This document shows, one piece after another, positions 1 to 7,368 of a stretch of DNA of 64,000 bases. The notes below the pieces were generated by a model. The model was not told the origin of the DNA. It saw only the letters and a program-made list of their open reading frames with translations, and did not search any database. Position 1 is the first letter of the stretch. Every line of letters begins with the position of its first letter. The DNA is from an uncultured Ellagibacter sp. (GTDB lineage: Bacteria; Actinomycetota; Coriobacteriia; Coriobacteriales; Eggerthellaceae), in the NCBI GenBank assembly GCA_934663775.1, contig CAKUKU010000001.1, forward strand, positions 62,001-126,000, read 5' to 3'. The translations under genes were made by a program, and so were the position numbers.

Positions 1-382
1 CGAACATGTTCATGAATCGATGCAGCGGCCAAAACGACGCATGAGGCCCGCCAATCATGGATGCAAGCGTTTCGGACCCATACCGGTCGCGCAGCTGCGA
101 CAGACGCTGCGCGATGTCGTCAAGCGCCTCGTCCCAGCTCACGCGCTCCCATTCGTTCGCCCCACGCGCACCGACGCGGCGCAGGGGGTAGTTCACGCGG
201 TCGTCCCCATCGAGCACGTCGAGGTTCATCTTCCAACGGCGGCACCCCGCGAGCACCTTCGGGTCGTAAGGGTATCGCGAAGGGTCGGGCTCCAAATCGA
301 CGACGCGCCCGTCTTCCACCGTCGCATGAAACGCGCAGAGATACCCGCAGAAATGACAGTTCGTTTTGCGCACCTCGCGCAT
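1..382 (-). CDS. Molybdopterin oxidoreductase, N-terminal fragment (cut by window edge)
   Basis: Only about the first 127 residues are inside the window; the gene continues past base 1. The fragment opens with a cysteine cluster (C9, C12, C16 and a later Cys in LAGCRRWK), the N-terminal [4Fe-4S] signature of the DMSO-reductase superfamily, followed by NEWERVSWDEALDDIAQRL, the standard segment of bis-MGD catalytic subunits. The ATG at 380-382 directly follows the TAA of the CCG-domain gene upstream (no gap), so the two are almost certainly co-transcribed and translationally coupled. No Tat signal is present, so a cytoplasmic enzyme is expected. It is a second molybdoenzyme in the same operon as the one at 3175-6045. 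The substrate cannot be told from this fragment. Confidence 0.88.
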   Translation of the reverse strand, partial: MREVRKTNCHFCGYLCAFHATVEDGRVVDLEPDPSRYPYDPKVLAGCRRWKMNLDVLDGDDRVNYPLRRVGARGANEWERVSWDEALDDIAQRLSQLRDRYGSETLASMIGGPHASFWPLHRFMNMF

Positions 383-1390
383 TTACGCATCCTCCTTCGC
401 GGCTCCCTCGCCACCGAGTCCAACGAAATTCCTTGCGCCTTGCCCCTGCTTCTCGACGCCAAGCGAGTCGTCGAACAGGAAGCGCAGCTTCATGTAGGCA
501 TCGGCATGATACCAGTCGATGCGCCAGTTGAAGAGCAGCTCAAGATAGTGGAACACCGGAACCTCGCACTGTGCCATCATCAGCTGGAACGTGCAGCTCA
601 CGCACGCCGTGACTATCGCGCTCGCGCCCAGATCGGACGCGTCTTGTCCGTGCTCTTGCGCCTGGCTGTCGGCAAGCTCGGTCTTTCCAGCGGCGCGGGC
701 AAGCGACCCGCAGCATACCGAGCGCTTGCGCACCTTCTCGCCCTCGACGAGCAGCTCCTCGGGCATGAGCGCGCGCAGCCCGTCGGCGAACTCACCCGTC
801 TTCTTGTCGGGGCACGAATCGTGCGGCATGAAGAGAAGCGACTCGGGTGCCTCGCATGCCTCGGTGGGGATGCCCCCCTCGTCGTACCAATCGGGATGGC
901 GCCAAACAAGCTCACGGTTGAGCATCTCGCGCGCGATGCCGGCGTCGATGCGGTAGCCCATCTTCGCGAGCAGCGACGGGAGCGCGACGATTTCCACATC
1001 CTGCGTGCGCTCGTCGCGGGCAAGGGCGCCCCGAAGCGCGAGCACGCAGTTCGGGCATGCGGCGACGATGCGGCGCGTGCCGCAGGCGACCACCTGCTCG
1101 ATGAGCTCGGCCTCGAACGTGCGGCGCTGAGCCGGACCGTCGGGCTCGTACTGCAAGATCTTGCCGCAGCAGAGAAGCGAGATTCCCTCGACCTCGCCTG
1201 CAGATTTCAGCAAGTCGTACACCGACTGCACAAGCGGCAAGCCGTAGTTGATAAGCGAACACCCGGGAAAGAACAGCGATGTGCACGCGCCACCCTCGCC
1301 CGACTGCTCGACCATAAGTGCCTGCAACCCCGGGTAGCCGCACGTGATCGAGCTTCCCGTCAAAGCGTCATCGAACACATAAGGTCCCAT
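383..1390 (-). CDS. HdrB/GlpC-like (Fe-S) protein with two CCG domains
   Basis: A protein of about 335 residues with two cysteine-rich CCG domains: FFPGCSL, then LLCCGK, then ACPNC in the first; PHDSCPD, then SVCCGS, then ACVSC in the second. This is the pattern of heterodisulfide reductase subunit B/HdrD and GlpC-type proteins, which bind unusual [4Fe-4S] clusters and pass electrons between quinones or thiol/disulfide carriers and partner oxidoreductases. An open frame runs upstream to 1543, but the ATG at 1388-1390 has a good Shine-Dalgarno (GGAGAGGAG) and the CCG homology starts after it. It sits between an NrfD subunit and a second molybdoenzyme, so a role as electron-transfer subunit of the complex is inferred. 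Substrate and partner are not shown by the sequence. Confidence 0.85.
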   Translation of the reverse strand: MGPYVFDDALTGSSITCGYPGLQALMVEQSGEGGACTSLFFPGCSLINYGLPLVQSVYDLLKSAGEVEGISLLCCGKILQYEPDGPAQRRTFEAELIEQVVACGTRRIVAACPNCVLALRGALARDERTQDVEIVALPSLLAKMGYRIDAGIAREMLNRELVWRHPDWYDEGGIPTEACEAPESLLFMPHDSCPDKKTGEFADGLRALMPEELLVEGEKVRKRSVCCGSLARAAGKTELADSQAQEHGQDASDLGASAIVTACVSCTFQLMMAQCEVPVFHYLELLFNWRIDWYHADAYMKLRFLFDDSLGVEKQGQGARNFVGLGGEGAAKEDA

Positions 1391-1497
1391 GGCGTCTCCT
1401 CTCCATCCTCTGCCTTGCTCGCAGAGTTTTCCGTCATCAATGCGAACGCGCCCCAACCGCTTCGCCCTCATGCAGGAAAACTGCTCTTGATACAAGG

Positions 1498-1527
1498 CGA
1501 ACCCGACCTCGTGCAAGGTCGGGTTCG
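1498..1527 (-). other. Intercistronic hairpin between the nrfD-like and CCG genes
   Basis: A near-perfect palindrome (CGAACCCGACCT, short loop, AGGTCGGGTTCG) lies in the 190-bp gap between the nrfD-like stop (1581) and the CCG start (1390). No T-run follows it on the minus strand, so it is not a clear intrinsic terminator. It may be an mRNA processing or stability element that sets the ratio of upstream and downstream subunits. Confidence 0.5.
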
Positions 1528-1580
1528 CAACATGCTCGATCAAGCGCCCAGGCTATTCGACCTGGGAGGCAAGCGAGAAC

Positions 1581-2567
1581 TTAGTACATGTTCTCGCCGT
1601 AGGTCCAATGCTCGACGAACTCCGCATGGGGGTCGGCCGTGCGGCTGCAGTAGCGGTTCTCGCCCGGAATCTCGGCGCGCTCGTCAGAGTACACGCAGAG
1701 GTAACGGAGCAGCAGGCCGCCGCAGAGCACGAGGACGGGAGCCACCACGGTGGAAGCCGCGGAGTCGGCGCCGAAGACGTACAGGAGGAACGGGATGACC
1801 AGACCGCAAGCGATCATGCCGAGCCAGAACAGCGGGGCGGTCTTGCCGACGACCCAGCGACGGGCAACTGCCTTCTGGGTGACGTTGCCGGCGCCCAGGA
1901 AGGAGAGGATCATAATGAGCAGAACGGTGATCTCCGCGCAGACCAGGATGATGTCGACGACATGGATGATCTCGTGAATCTCCTCGGTGGCTGCAAGCAG
2001 GGCCACGGTCGGCTCAGCGAAGATGCCCAGCGACAGCGCGATAGCGGCGCAAGCGGTGGACAGGGCCGAGATGGTGAACAGCACGGGCAGTGCCGGGGTT
2101 GCCCAGAAGGAGTGAGCCTTCAGGGTCGAGAGCATGACACCCGTGTACACCATGATGCCGAAGCCGGCGATGCCGGCGATCGTGGCGAACACCGGGGTAC
2201 CGCCACCGAACACGGAGGCGATGGCGCCCAGGAAGCCCCAATCAAGCGGCAGCACGTCCAGATAGCCGAGCAGCCAGAAGATATCGCCGAACATGGCAAT
2301 GACCAGGAGTGTTGCGCCCCATTTGATGATTGCCGTCGCCGTTGTCCACACTCGCCAGAACACAAGCGGCTGACCGAGCTCGAACACGAGGAAGAAGCAG
2401 CCGATAGCGAGCGCAGCGAGCGCGAAGAACATCGGCACAAAGAAGAGCGAGCCCGTGCCAGGGTTGACGATGAGGCTCATGATAGCCGTGAGGCACATGA
2501 TGCCGCCGCCGAGGCCACCCAAGAACAGGTAGATGACAATCGGCGCTTCCCAATAATGATGCTTCAT
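1581..2567 (-). CDS. NrfD/PsrC-type membrane anchor subunit
   Basis: A 328-residue polytopic membrane protein (about eight to nine hydrophobic segments) opening with a short APIVIYLFLGGLGGGIM stretch typical of the NrfD/polysulfide-reductase C family, which oxidises or reduces menaquinol and holds the Fe-S and molybdenum subunits at the membrane. Its ATG overlaps the TAA of the ferredoxin gene by one base (TAATG), a sign of tight coupling. The C-terminus is a soluble tail ending in a Glu/Tyr-rich segment. Together with 2567-3145 and 3175-6045 it forms a classical three-subunit catalytic/Fe-S/anchor set. Confidence 0.93.
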   Translation of the reverse strand: MKHHYWEAPIVIYLFLGGLGGGIMCLTAIMSLIVNPGTGSLFFVPMFFALAALAIGCFFLVFELGQPLVFWRVWTTATAIIKWGATLLVIAMFGDIFWLLGYLDVLPLDWGFLGAIASVFGGGTPVFATIAGIAGFGIMVYTGVMLSTLKAHSFWATPALPVLFTISALSTACAAIALSLGIFAEPTVALLAATEEIHEIIHVVDIILVCAEITVLLIMILSFLGAGNVTQKAVARRWVVGKTAPLFWLGMIACGLVIPFLLYVFGADSAASTVVAPVLVLCGGLLLRYLCVYSDERAEIPGENRYCSRTADPHAEFVEHWTYGENMY

Positions 2568-3145
2568 TATCGCTGACCTCCCAAATCCGGAATGTAGTAG
2601 ACCTGAGGCTCCGTGCCGTGCTCGGTGAACAGGCGCTCAGTATGGAGCGAGTTGACGAGCTTCGACACTTCGCTGTTGGGATCGTCCAGGTCGCCGAAGA
2701 TACGGGCCTTCTGGTGGCACGTCTGCACGCAGTACGGCATCGAGCCGGGCTCTTCCGCACGACGGTCCTTGCAGAAGGTGCACTTGCGCACGAAGCGATG
2801 CAGGCGCGGGCCAAGCACCGAGGTGTCACGCATGCCGTAGGGGCAGGCATTGACGCACACCTTGCAGGCCATGCACTTCTTGGAGTCGACCCACACGACG
2901 CCGTCGTCGTCCTGCTGGGACGCGCCGGTCGGGCAGCAGGGGACGCACTCGGGGTTGGCGCAGTGCATGCACAGCGTCGGGGTGTAGGTGCGATGGACGT
3001 GGGGCCATTTGCCCTGAGCGCCCTCGGTCACCACGGGGTTGTAGATGATATCGAGCGGCAGGTCGTTCCACGTACGGCAGGCAACCGTGCAGGAGTGACA
3101 GCCGATGCAACGACGCTGGTCGATGACCATAGCATAACGAGTCAT
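2567..3145 (-). CDS. 4Fe-4S dicluster ferredoxin subunit (DmsB/PsrB/NrfC-like)
   Basis: 192 residues with four cysteine groups in the order expected for the electron-transfer subunit of molybdo-oxidoreductases: CIGCHSCTVAC near residue 13, CMHCANPECVPCCP near 60, CMACKVCVNACP near 93, and CTFC plus CVQTC near 125-145. Four [4Fe-4S] clusters are expected to link the quinone site of the NrfD subunit to the catalytic subunit. There is no twin-arginine signal, matching the catalytic subunit. It lies 29 bp after the catalytic gene and overlaps the anchor gene by one base. Confidence 0.95.
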   Translation of the reverse strand: MTRYAMVIDQRRCIGCHSCTVACRTWNDLPLDIIYNPVVTEGAQGKWPHVHRTYTPTLCMHCANPECVPCCPTGASQQDDDGVVWVDSKKCMACKVCVNACPYGMRDTSVLGPRLHRFVRKCTFCKDRRAEEPGSMPYCVQTCHQKARIFGDLDDPNSEVSKLVNSLHTERLFTEHGTEPQVYYIPDLGGQR

Positions 3146-3174
3146 TATCTATCCTTTCCTACTCGATAGCCTGA

Positions 3175-6045
3175 TTATTCCTCGATGGCTTCGTAGCTCA
3201 TCGTGTAACGCTTGCCCGTTTCCTCGTCGATGAGGCCGTTGGTGGTGGGGTCGTAAGCCCAGCCATAGTAGGCGTCATGGTAGACGTTGGTCGCGGGGTC
3301 GATCAGCCAACCGCTTTCGGGGTTGTAGATGTAGGGCTTGTCGCCGAGGCGAGCGTAACCCTTCTCGCTATCCCAGGTGAGCTGCTCAGGCACGGCGTAG
3401 GGAGCATCCTGGCCCGGGTACAGACGAACACCTGCGAGCTCGGCGATCTCCTGGCGCTCCATCGTGTACTTCTTGCCGGTGGCCTTGTCCATGAGGCAGT
3501 TCTCAGCGGCAACGTAGTACCAGCCGGTGTGAGCGTCGACGTACTCGTTGGTCTTCGGGTCGATGAGCCAGCCGGAATCGTCCAGACGGAACTGAGTGGA
3601 ATCCTGGTAGAGCGCATCGTTTTGCCACTGCCAGCTGAAGCCTTCGGGAACTTCCTTCGTGCAAGCCGGGGCCTCGAAGGGAATCTTCTCCCAGCGAAGC
3701 ACGCGGTGCTTGAGATCCTCGGGATCGGTGGAGATGCCCGGCGTCTTCGCGCAACCAGGAATAGACCAGGTCTTGTCCTTGGCGTTCCACTCGTGGTCGG
3801 CCTCGGTGCACTTGTAAACCTTGCACATCAGGCCGCGGTTCGCCCAGGAGCCGCCCATCGGGTCGCAGTCCCACTCGTCGACAGAGGTGAGGACGTTGGT
3901 GTTGGACTCGAGGCAGCCGAACGGGTTGTCCAAATCGATGTTGGTGTCGCGCTCGGGGAACCACCAGCCGCGCGGCACGAACACAACGCGGGGATCGACC
4001 TCGGGCTCGACGTTCGCGCGCATCTTGATGCGGCCGCGCTGGGTCTCGATCCAGCACCAGTCACCGTACTCGATATCGAGCTTCTCAGCGAGCTCGGGGT
4101 TGATCGAGAAGTACGGATCCGGGTAGATATAGCGCATGCCCGCCATCTGGAAGTGCTCGGAGTGGTGATACGGCATGAAGCCGCCGCCCGTGGTGAGCAC
4201 GATCGGGTACTCTTCGGCGAGTTCCGGATTGTCGATGTCGTTCTCAGCGCAGGGCAGGTAAGTCGGCATGCCAGGATAGCCCAGCTCGCGCAGGATCGTG
4301 GAGTTGCACTCGATCTTGCCGGTCGGCGTCCAGAAGCCACCGCGCGTGACGTACTTGTTCTGGTGCAGCGGCGGATAGTACATGCGGATGTTGTTGACGA
4401 AGTCGTTCCAGTCGGTGCAGGGAAGACCCAGCGGAGCGATGATGTAGGAGTAGACTTCCTCTTCCGTCTCCCACGGCCAGTTCGCGGGATCCTGACCGCA
4501 GGCCAGGCCGAGCATGCGCCAGAAGGACATGTCGGTGTGACGGTCGAACTTCGGCTGGATGGCGCGGCGGCCGCCCATGACGGAGTCGGTTGCGCCGTAG
4601 TGCGTGACGATCGTCGGACGCTCGAGAGCGCCGGCGGCCGGGAACACGTAGTCGGAGAAGAGCGCTGCCGGGGTCATCCAATAATCGACGGTGACCAGGA
4701 ACTCAACCTTCTTCAGGGCGGCGAGCGTCATCTTGGAGTCGCCGTAGGAGTTCACCGGGTTGGTCGCGTTGCAGATGAGAGCGCGGATCTGGTAAGGCTC
4801 GCCGGTGAGGATCGCCTTGAACACGCTCGGGCCGTGAGCCTCGCAGAACCACTCTGCGGGAAGCGTCTTGCCCCAGGTGCGCTTGGCGTTGTTGGAGATG
4901 AGCGTGTAGCCGGGCCAAGAGGTCAGCTTGAACTTGTCAGAGCCGATCTGCTTCGCCTTCTGCTCCTCGGGAAGCAGCTCGTTGAGCTCGAGCTCTTCGT
5001 CGGTGATGAAGTTGAGGGCAGGGCCGGGCATGCCGTCGCCGCCGGGAACCTCGAGGTTGCCGGTGATGGCGCGCATGAGCTGACGGGCCTGAGAGCCGGT
5101 CGCGGACGCAGGTCCGAACTGGTCCCAAGAGCAGCCCCACTGGATGCAGCCGGGCTTGGTGGTCGCGTACATGCGAGCAGCCTTGCGGATGTCCTCCGGG
5201 TCGAGCCAGGTGATGGGGGCAGCCCATTCCGGCGTGTACGGAGCCATGTGCTCACGCAGCTCCTCGAAGCCGTCGCACCACTGGTCGACGAACTCGAAGT
5301 CGTAGAGGAACTCGTTGATGATGACGTTGAGCATCGCGAGCGAGAGCGCGGTGTCCGAACCCGGTCGCAGCGGCAGCCACAGGTCTGCCTTGCAGGCGGT
5401 TTCGGAGAAACGCGGGTCGACGTAGATAATCTTCATGCCCGCGAGCTGAAGGTCGGTGTAGCCGTGCATGGAGGGCAGCGAAGATGCGCCCGGGTTCATG
5501 CCCCAAAGGATGAGGCAGCGAGCAGCGCCCAGGTCGGTCTCAAACGGAGACCAGCCGGCGACGACCGTCTCGGCCATGAACGTCGGAATCCAGCACAGAA
5601 GTGCATTGTGGAAACCGTTCGGCGTGCCGAACTGGTTCAGGAAGCGGCGACGCGCCCAGTCATCGGTGCGGGTCGTGCCACCGGCGGAAGCAACCGCCTC
5701 AGCGCCCGACTCGGCCTTGATCTGGTTGAGTCGCTCGGCGACCTCTTTGATCGCCTGATCGTACGGGATCTGCTCCCACTTGTTCTCGCCCTTCTCGCCA
5801 GCGCGCTTGAGCGCGTGGTTGATGCGGGCGGGATGGTTGACGTGCAAAAGCGCGCTCGTTCCGCGGCAGCACAGACCACCCTGGTTGGAGTAATCGGGAT
5901 CGCCTTCGATCTTGATTACATCGCCGTCCTTGACATAGGCAAGGACACCGCAGTTGGCATGGCAGAAATAGCACTGCGTTCTGATGCGCTCGACGCCTTC
6001 GGCGAGTTCGCCGTTCTCGTCGTAAATGCTGACCTTATCAGCCAT
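3175..6045 (-). CDS. Molybdopterin (bis-MGD) oxidoreductase catalytic subunit with duplicated C-terminal Trp/Tyr motif
   Basis: 956 residues. Cysteines C25, C28, C32 and C59/C60 form the N-terminal [4Fe-4S] site. Blocks typical of the DMSO-reductase superfamily follow, including NKWEQIPYDQAI near 88 and the cofactor loop WGMNPGASS near 181. C151 (ALLCWIPT) lies where this family places the metal ligand, which would suggest Cys ligation as in polysulfide reductase or acetylene hydratase; this is inference. There is no Tat signal. The last ~130 residues are unusual: a ~46-residue unit (SGWLIDP..., GW, GK(K/R)YTM) occurs at about 824-869 and again at 911-956. The overall look recalls the catechol dehydroxylase/acetylene hydratase/pyrogallol transhydroxylase branch seen in gut Coriobacteriia, but the substrate is not determined. 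The SD is AGGGGAAGG directly before the ATG. Confidence 0.9.
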   Translation of the reverse strand: MADKVSIYDENGELAEGVERIRTQCYFCHANCGVLAYVKDGDVIKIEGDPDYSNQGGLCCRGTSALLHVNHPARINHALKRAGEKGENKWEQIPYDQAIKEVAERLNQIKAESGAEAVASAGGTTRTDDWARRRFLNQFGTPNGFHNALLCWIPTFMAETVVAGWSPFETDLGAARCLILWGMNPGASSLPSMHGYTDLQLAGMKIIYVDPRFSETACKADLWLPLRPGSDTALSLAMLNVIINEFLYDFEFVDQWCDGFEELREHMAPYTPEWAAPITWLDPEDIRKAARMYATTKPGCIQWGCSWDQFGPASATGSQARQLMRAITGNLEVPGGDGMPGPALNFITDEELELNELLPEEQKAKQIGSDKFKLTSWPGYTLISNNAKRTWGKTLPAEWFCEAHGPSVFKAILTGEPYQIRALICNATNPVNSYGDSKMTLAALKKVEFLVTVDYWMTPAALFSDYVFPAAGALERPTIVTHYGATDSVMGGRRAIQPKFDRHTDMSFWRMLGLACGQDPANWPWETEEEVYSYIIAPLGLPCTDWNDFVNNIRMYYPPLHQNKYVTRGGFWTPTGKIECNSTILRELGYPGMPTYLPCAENDIDNPELAEEYPIVLTTGGGFMPYHHSEHFQMAGMRYIYPDPYFSINPELAEKLDIEYGDWCWIETQRGRIKMRANVEPEVDPRVVFVPRGWWFPERDTNIDLDNPFGCLESNTNVLTSVDEWDCDPMGGSWANRGLMCKVYKCTEADHEWNAKDKTWSIPGCAKTPGISTDPEDLKHRVLRWEKIPFEAPACTKEVPEGFSWQWQNDALYQDSTQFRLDDSGWLIDPKTNEYVDAHTGWYYVAAENCLMDKATGKKYTMERQEIAELAGVRLYPGQDAPYAVPEQLTWDSEKGYARLGDKPYIYNPESGWLIDPATNVYHDAYYGWAYDPTTNGLIDEETGKRYTMSYEAIEE

Positions 6046-6470
6046 CTACCTTCCCCTCTTCTTCTCGTCCTACAGACACCTACTATTCGGTTCGTCGGGT
6101 TTTTGCGACCTGCGCATTGTCCGAAAGCGCACGGCACGCCCCGACGCGTTGACAGCGGTAGTGTACGGAAGAGTTCCTCTGCAAGCATCGCCCCGCCAGT
6201 CTGAATTCCCCCGACGGATAAACCCCGCAGTATGAGCCAAGGATGAGCCTCCCTGTATGCCACCACTCGCCGATTTCGCGACACCGAACGCGAAAAAACA
6301 CAGGTTTAGCCCCATGTCTTGACGCGAACGACTATTCGACCGAATCTTCGTTAGGGATTATAGCTATTGCCTATGGATTGCCGCGATACTTCGCCCCCCG
6401 AAAGGGGCAGCTTTGCATGGCGAGCGGGGTATAATCGGCGGCGTATGGCGTAGGGAGAAAAGAGACTTCT
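6046..6470. promoter_or_regulatory. Divergent intergenic region
   Basis: 425 bp without a credible gene between the minus-strand redox operon and the plus-strand phnP-like gene. A TATAAT at 6430-6435 fits a -10 box for the phnP-like gene, but no convincing -35 stands upstream. A strong SD (AGGGAGA) precedes 6471. The redox-operon promoter must lie in this gap too, but I cannot place it. No regulator binding site is recognisable. Confidence 0.4.
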
Positions 6471-7262
6471 ATGAAAAACCACACGTTCACCTTCATGGGC
6501 ACAGGCGCAGGCTGCGGCGTGCCTTCGTTTTTCTGCGACTGCCCCGCGTGCGAAGAGGCCAGGGCGAATCCGCGCGCGAGGCGCGGAGATTGCGGGACTA
6601 TGATCAAAGGCGAGAAGACGCTTCTCATCGACACGCCGCCTGACCTGCGTCATCAGTGCATTCGCGAGAACGTGCGGCGCATTGACGAGGTCCTGTACAC
6701 CCACTGCCACTCCGACCACGTGGGAGGGCTTTTGGAGCTTGAGTACCTCGTGCAGCTCAAGCAGAAAGAGGCGCTTCCCGTCTACGGCAGCGCCGAGACG
6801 CTTGCAGGCATCGCGCAGGAGTTCCACTACATGACCTACGCCCTCGACATGCGCGAGATTGCGCCGATGGACACCGTCGAGTTCGACGGCGTGAAGTACA
6901 CGGCGCTCCCCTGCACCCACGCCGCGGGCACATATGGATATCTCATCGAGACGGGCGACACACGCATGTTCTACGCCTCCGACACCGGGAAGCTGCCGCC
7001 CGAGACCTATGAGCGGCTGCAGGGTATCGACATTCTCGCGATGGACGCGACGTTCTGGAAGAACAATTGGTCCCCCGCCGCGCACCACAGCGTGCAGGAA
7101 TGCATCGAGGAAGGGCTGTCGCTCGACGCGGGCAAAATCTATCTCACGCACCTGTGCATGCACTACGACGAGCCGATCACGCTCGTGGAACTGGAGGAGT
7201 TCCTCGCGCAGTACGAAGGCCGCGTCGAGGCCGCCCACGACGGGCTCACGTTTGAGATTTAG
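6471..7262 (+). CDS. MBL-fold metallohydrolase, PhnP-like
   Basis: 263 residues. The metallo-beta-lactamase motif THCHSDH (H78, H80, D82, H83) and later metal ligands (PCTHAAG, ASDTG, LTHLCMH) are intact. The N-terminus has the PhnP hallmark GTGAGCGVP followed by a C-x-C-x2-C zinc knuckle (C22, C24, C27) and an arginine-rich segment. PhnP is a phosphoribosyl 1,2-cyclic phosphate phosphodiesterase of phosphonate metabolism, but no phn genes lie nearby, so the substrate here is probably another cyclic phosphodiester. It stands alone, with its own promoter region and a strong terminator downstream. Confidence 0.85.
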   Translation: MKNHTFTFMGTGAGCGVPSFFCDCPACEEARANPRARRGDCGTMIKGEKTLLIDTPPDLRHQCIRENVRRIDEVLYTHCHSDHVGGLLELEYLVQLKQKEALPVYGSAETLAGIAQEFHYMTYALDMREIAPMDTVEFDGVKYTALPCTHAAGTYGYLIETGDTRMFYASDTGKLPPETYERLQGIDILAMDATFWKNNWSPAAHHSVQECIEEGLSLDAGKIYLTHLCMHYDEPITLVELEEFLAQYEGRVEAAHDGLTFEI

Positions 7263-7312
7263 TGGTTGACCACTACTAGATGACGTCATATACTGCAGGA
7301 GGTCTGAAACAC

Positions 7313-7355
7313 GAAGAGCCGAGGATGCCGCCACATCCTCGGCTCTTCCTTTTTT
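7313..7355 (+). terminator. Intrinsic terminator after the phnP-like gene
   Basis: A perfect 15-bp stem (GAAGAGCCGAGGATG and its complement, 6-base loop) followed by six T on the plus strand. It separates the converging phnP-like and pheT genes and could also slow minus-strand transcription leaving pheT. Confidence 0.9.
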
Positions 7356-7368
7356 GGTGCGAGAGTTT

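Noticed and set aside
1391-1543. N-terminal extension of the CCG protein
   Set aside because: The upstream 51 codons contain the intercistronic hairpin and have no ribosome-binding site; the ATG at 1388-1390 has one.
3277-6204. Very long open frame on the plus strand opposite the molybdoenzyme gene
   Set aside because: It is the antisense of a clear family gene; high third-position GC opens such frames. Its product is low-complexity and matches nothing. The same holds for frames at 16007-17935, 29034-30917 and 38797-40296.
6471-7262. A phosphonate-degradation locus
   Set aside because: Only the PhnP-like hydrolase is present; no other phn genes flank it.
7262-7277. Palindrome TAGTGGTTGACCACTA as a further copy of the inverted-repeat family
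   Set aside because: It shares only the GTGGT/ACCAC end and is 16 bp in total; chance or a terminator-side palindrome is more likely.
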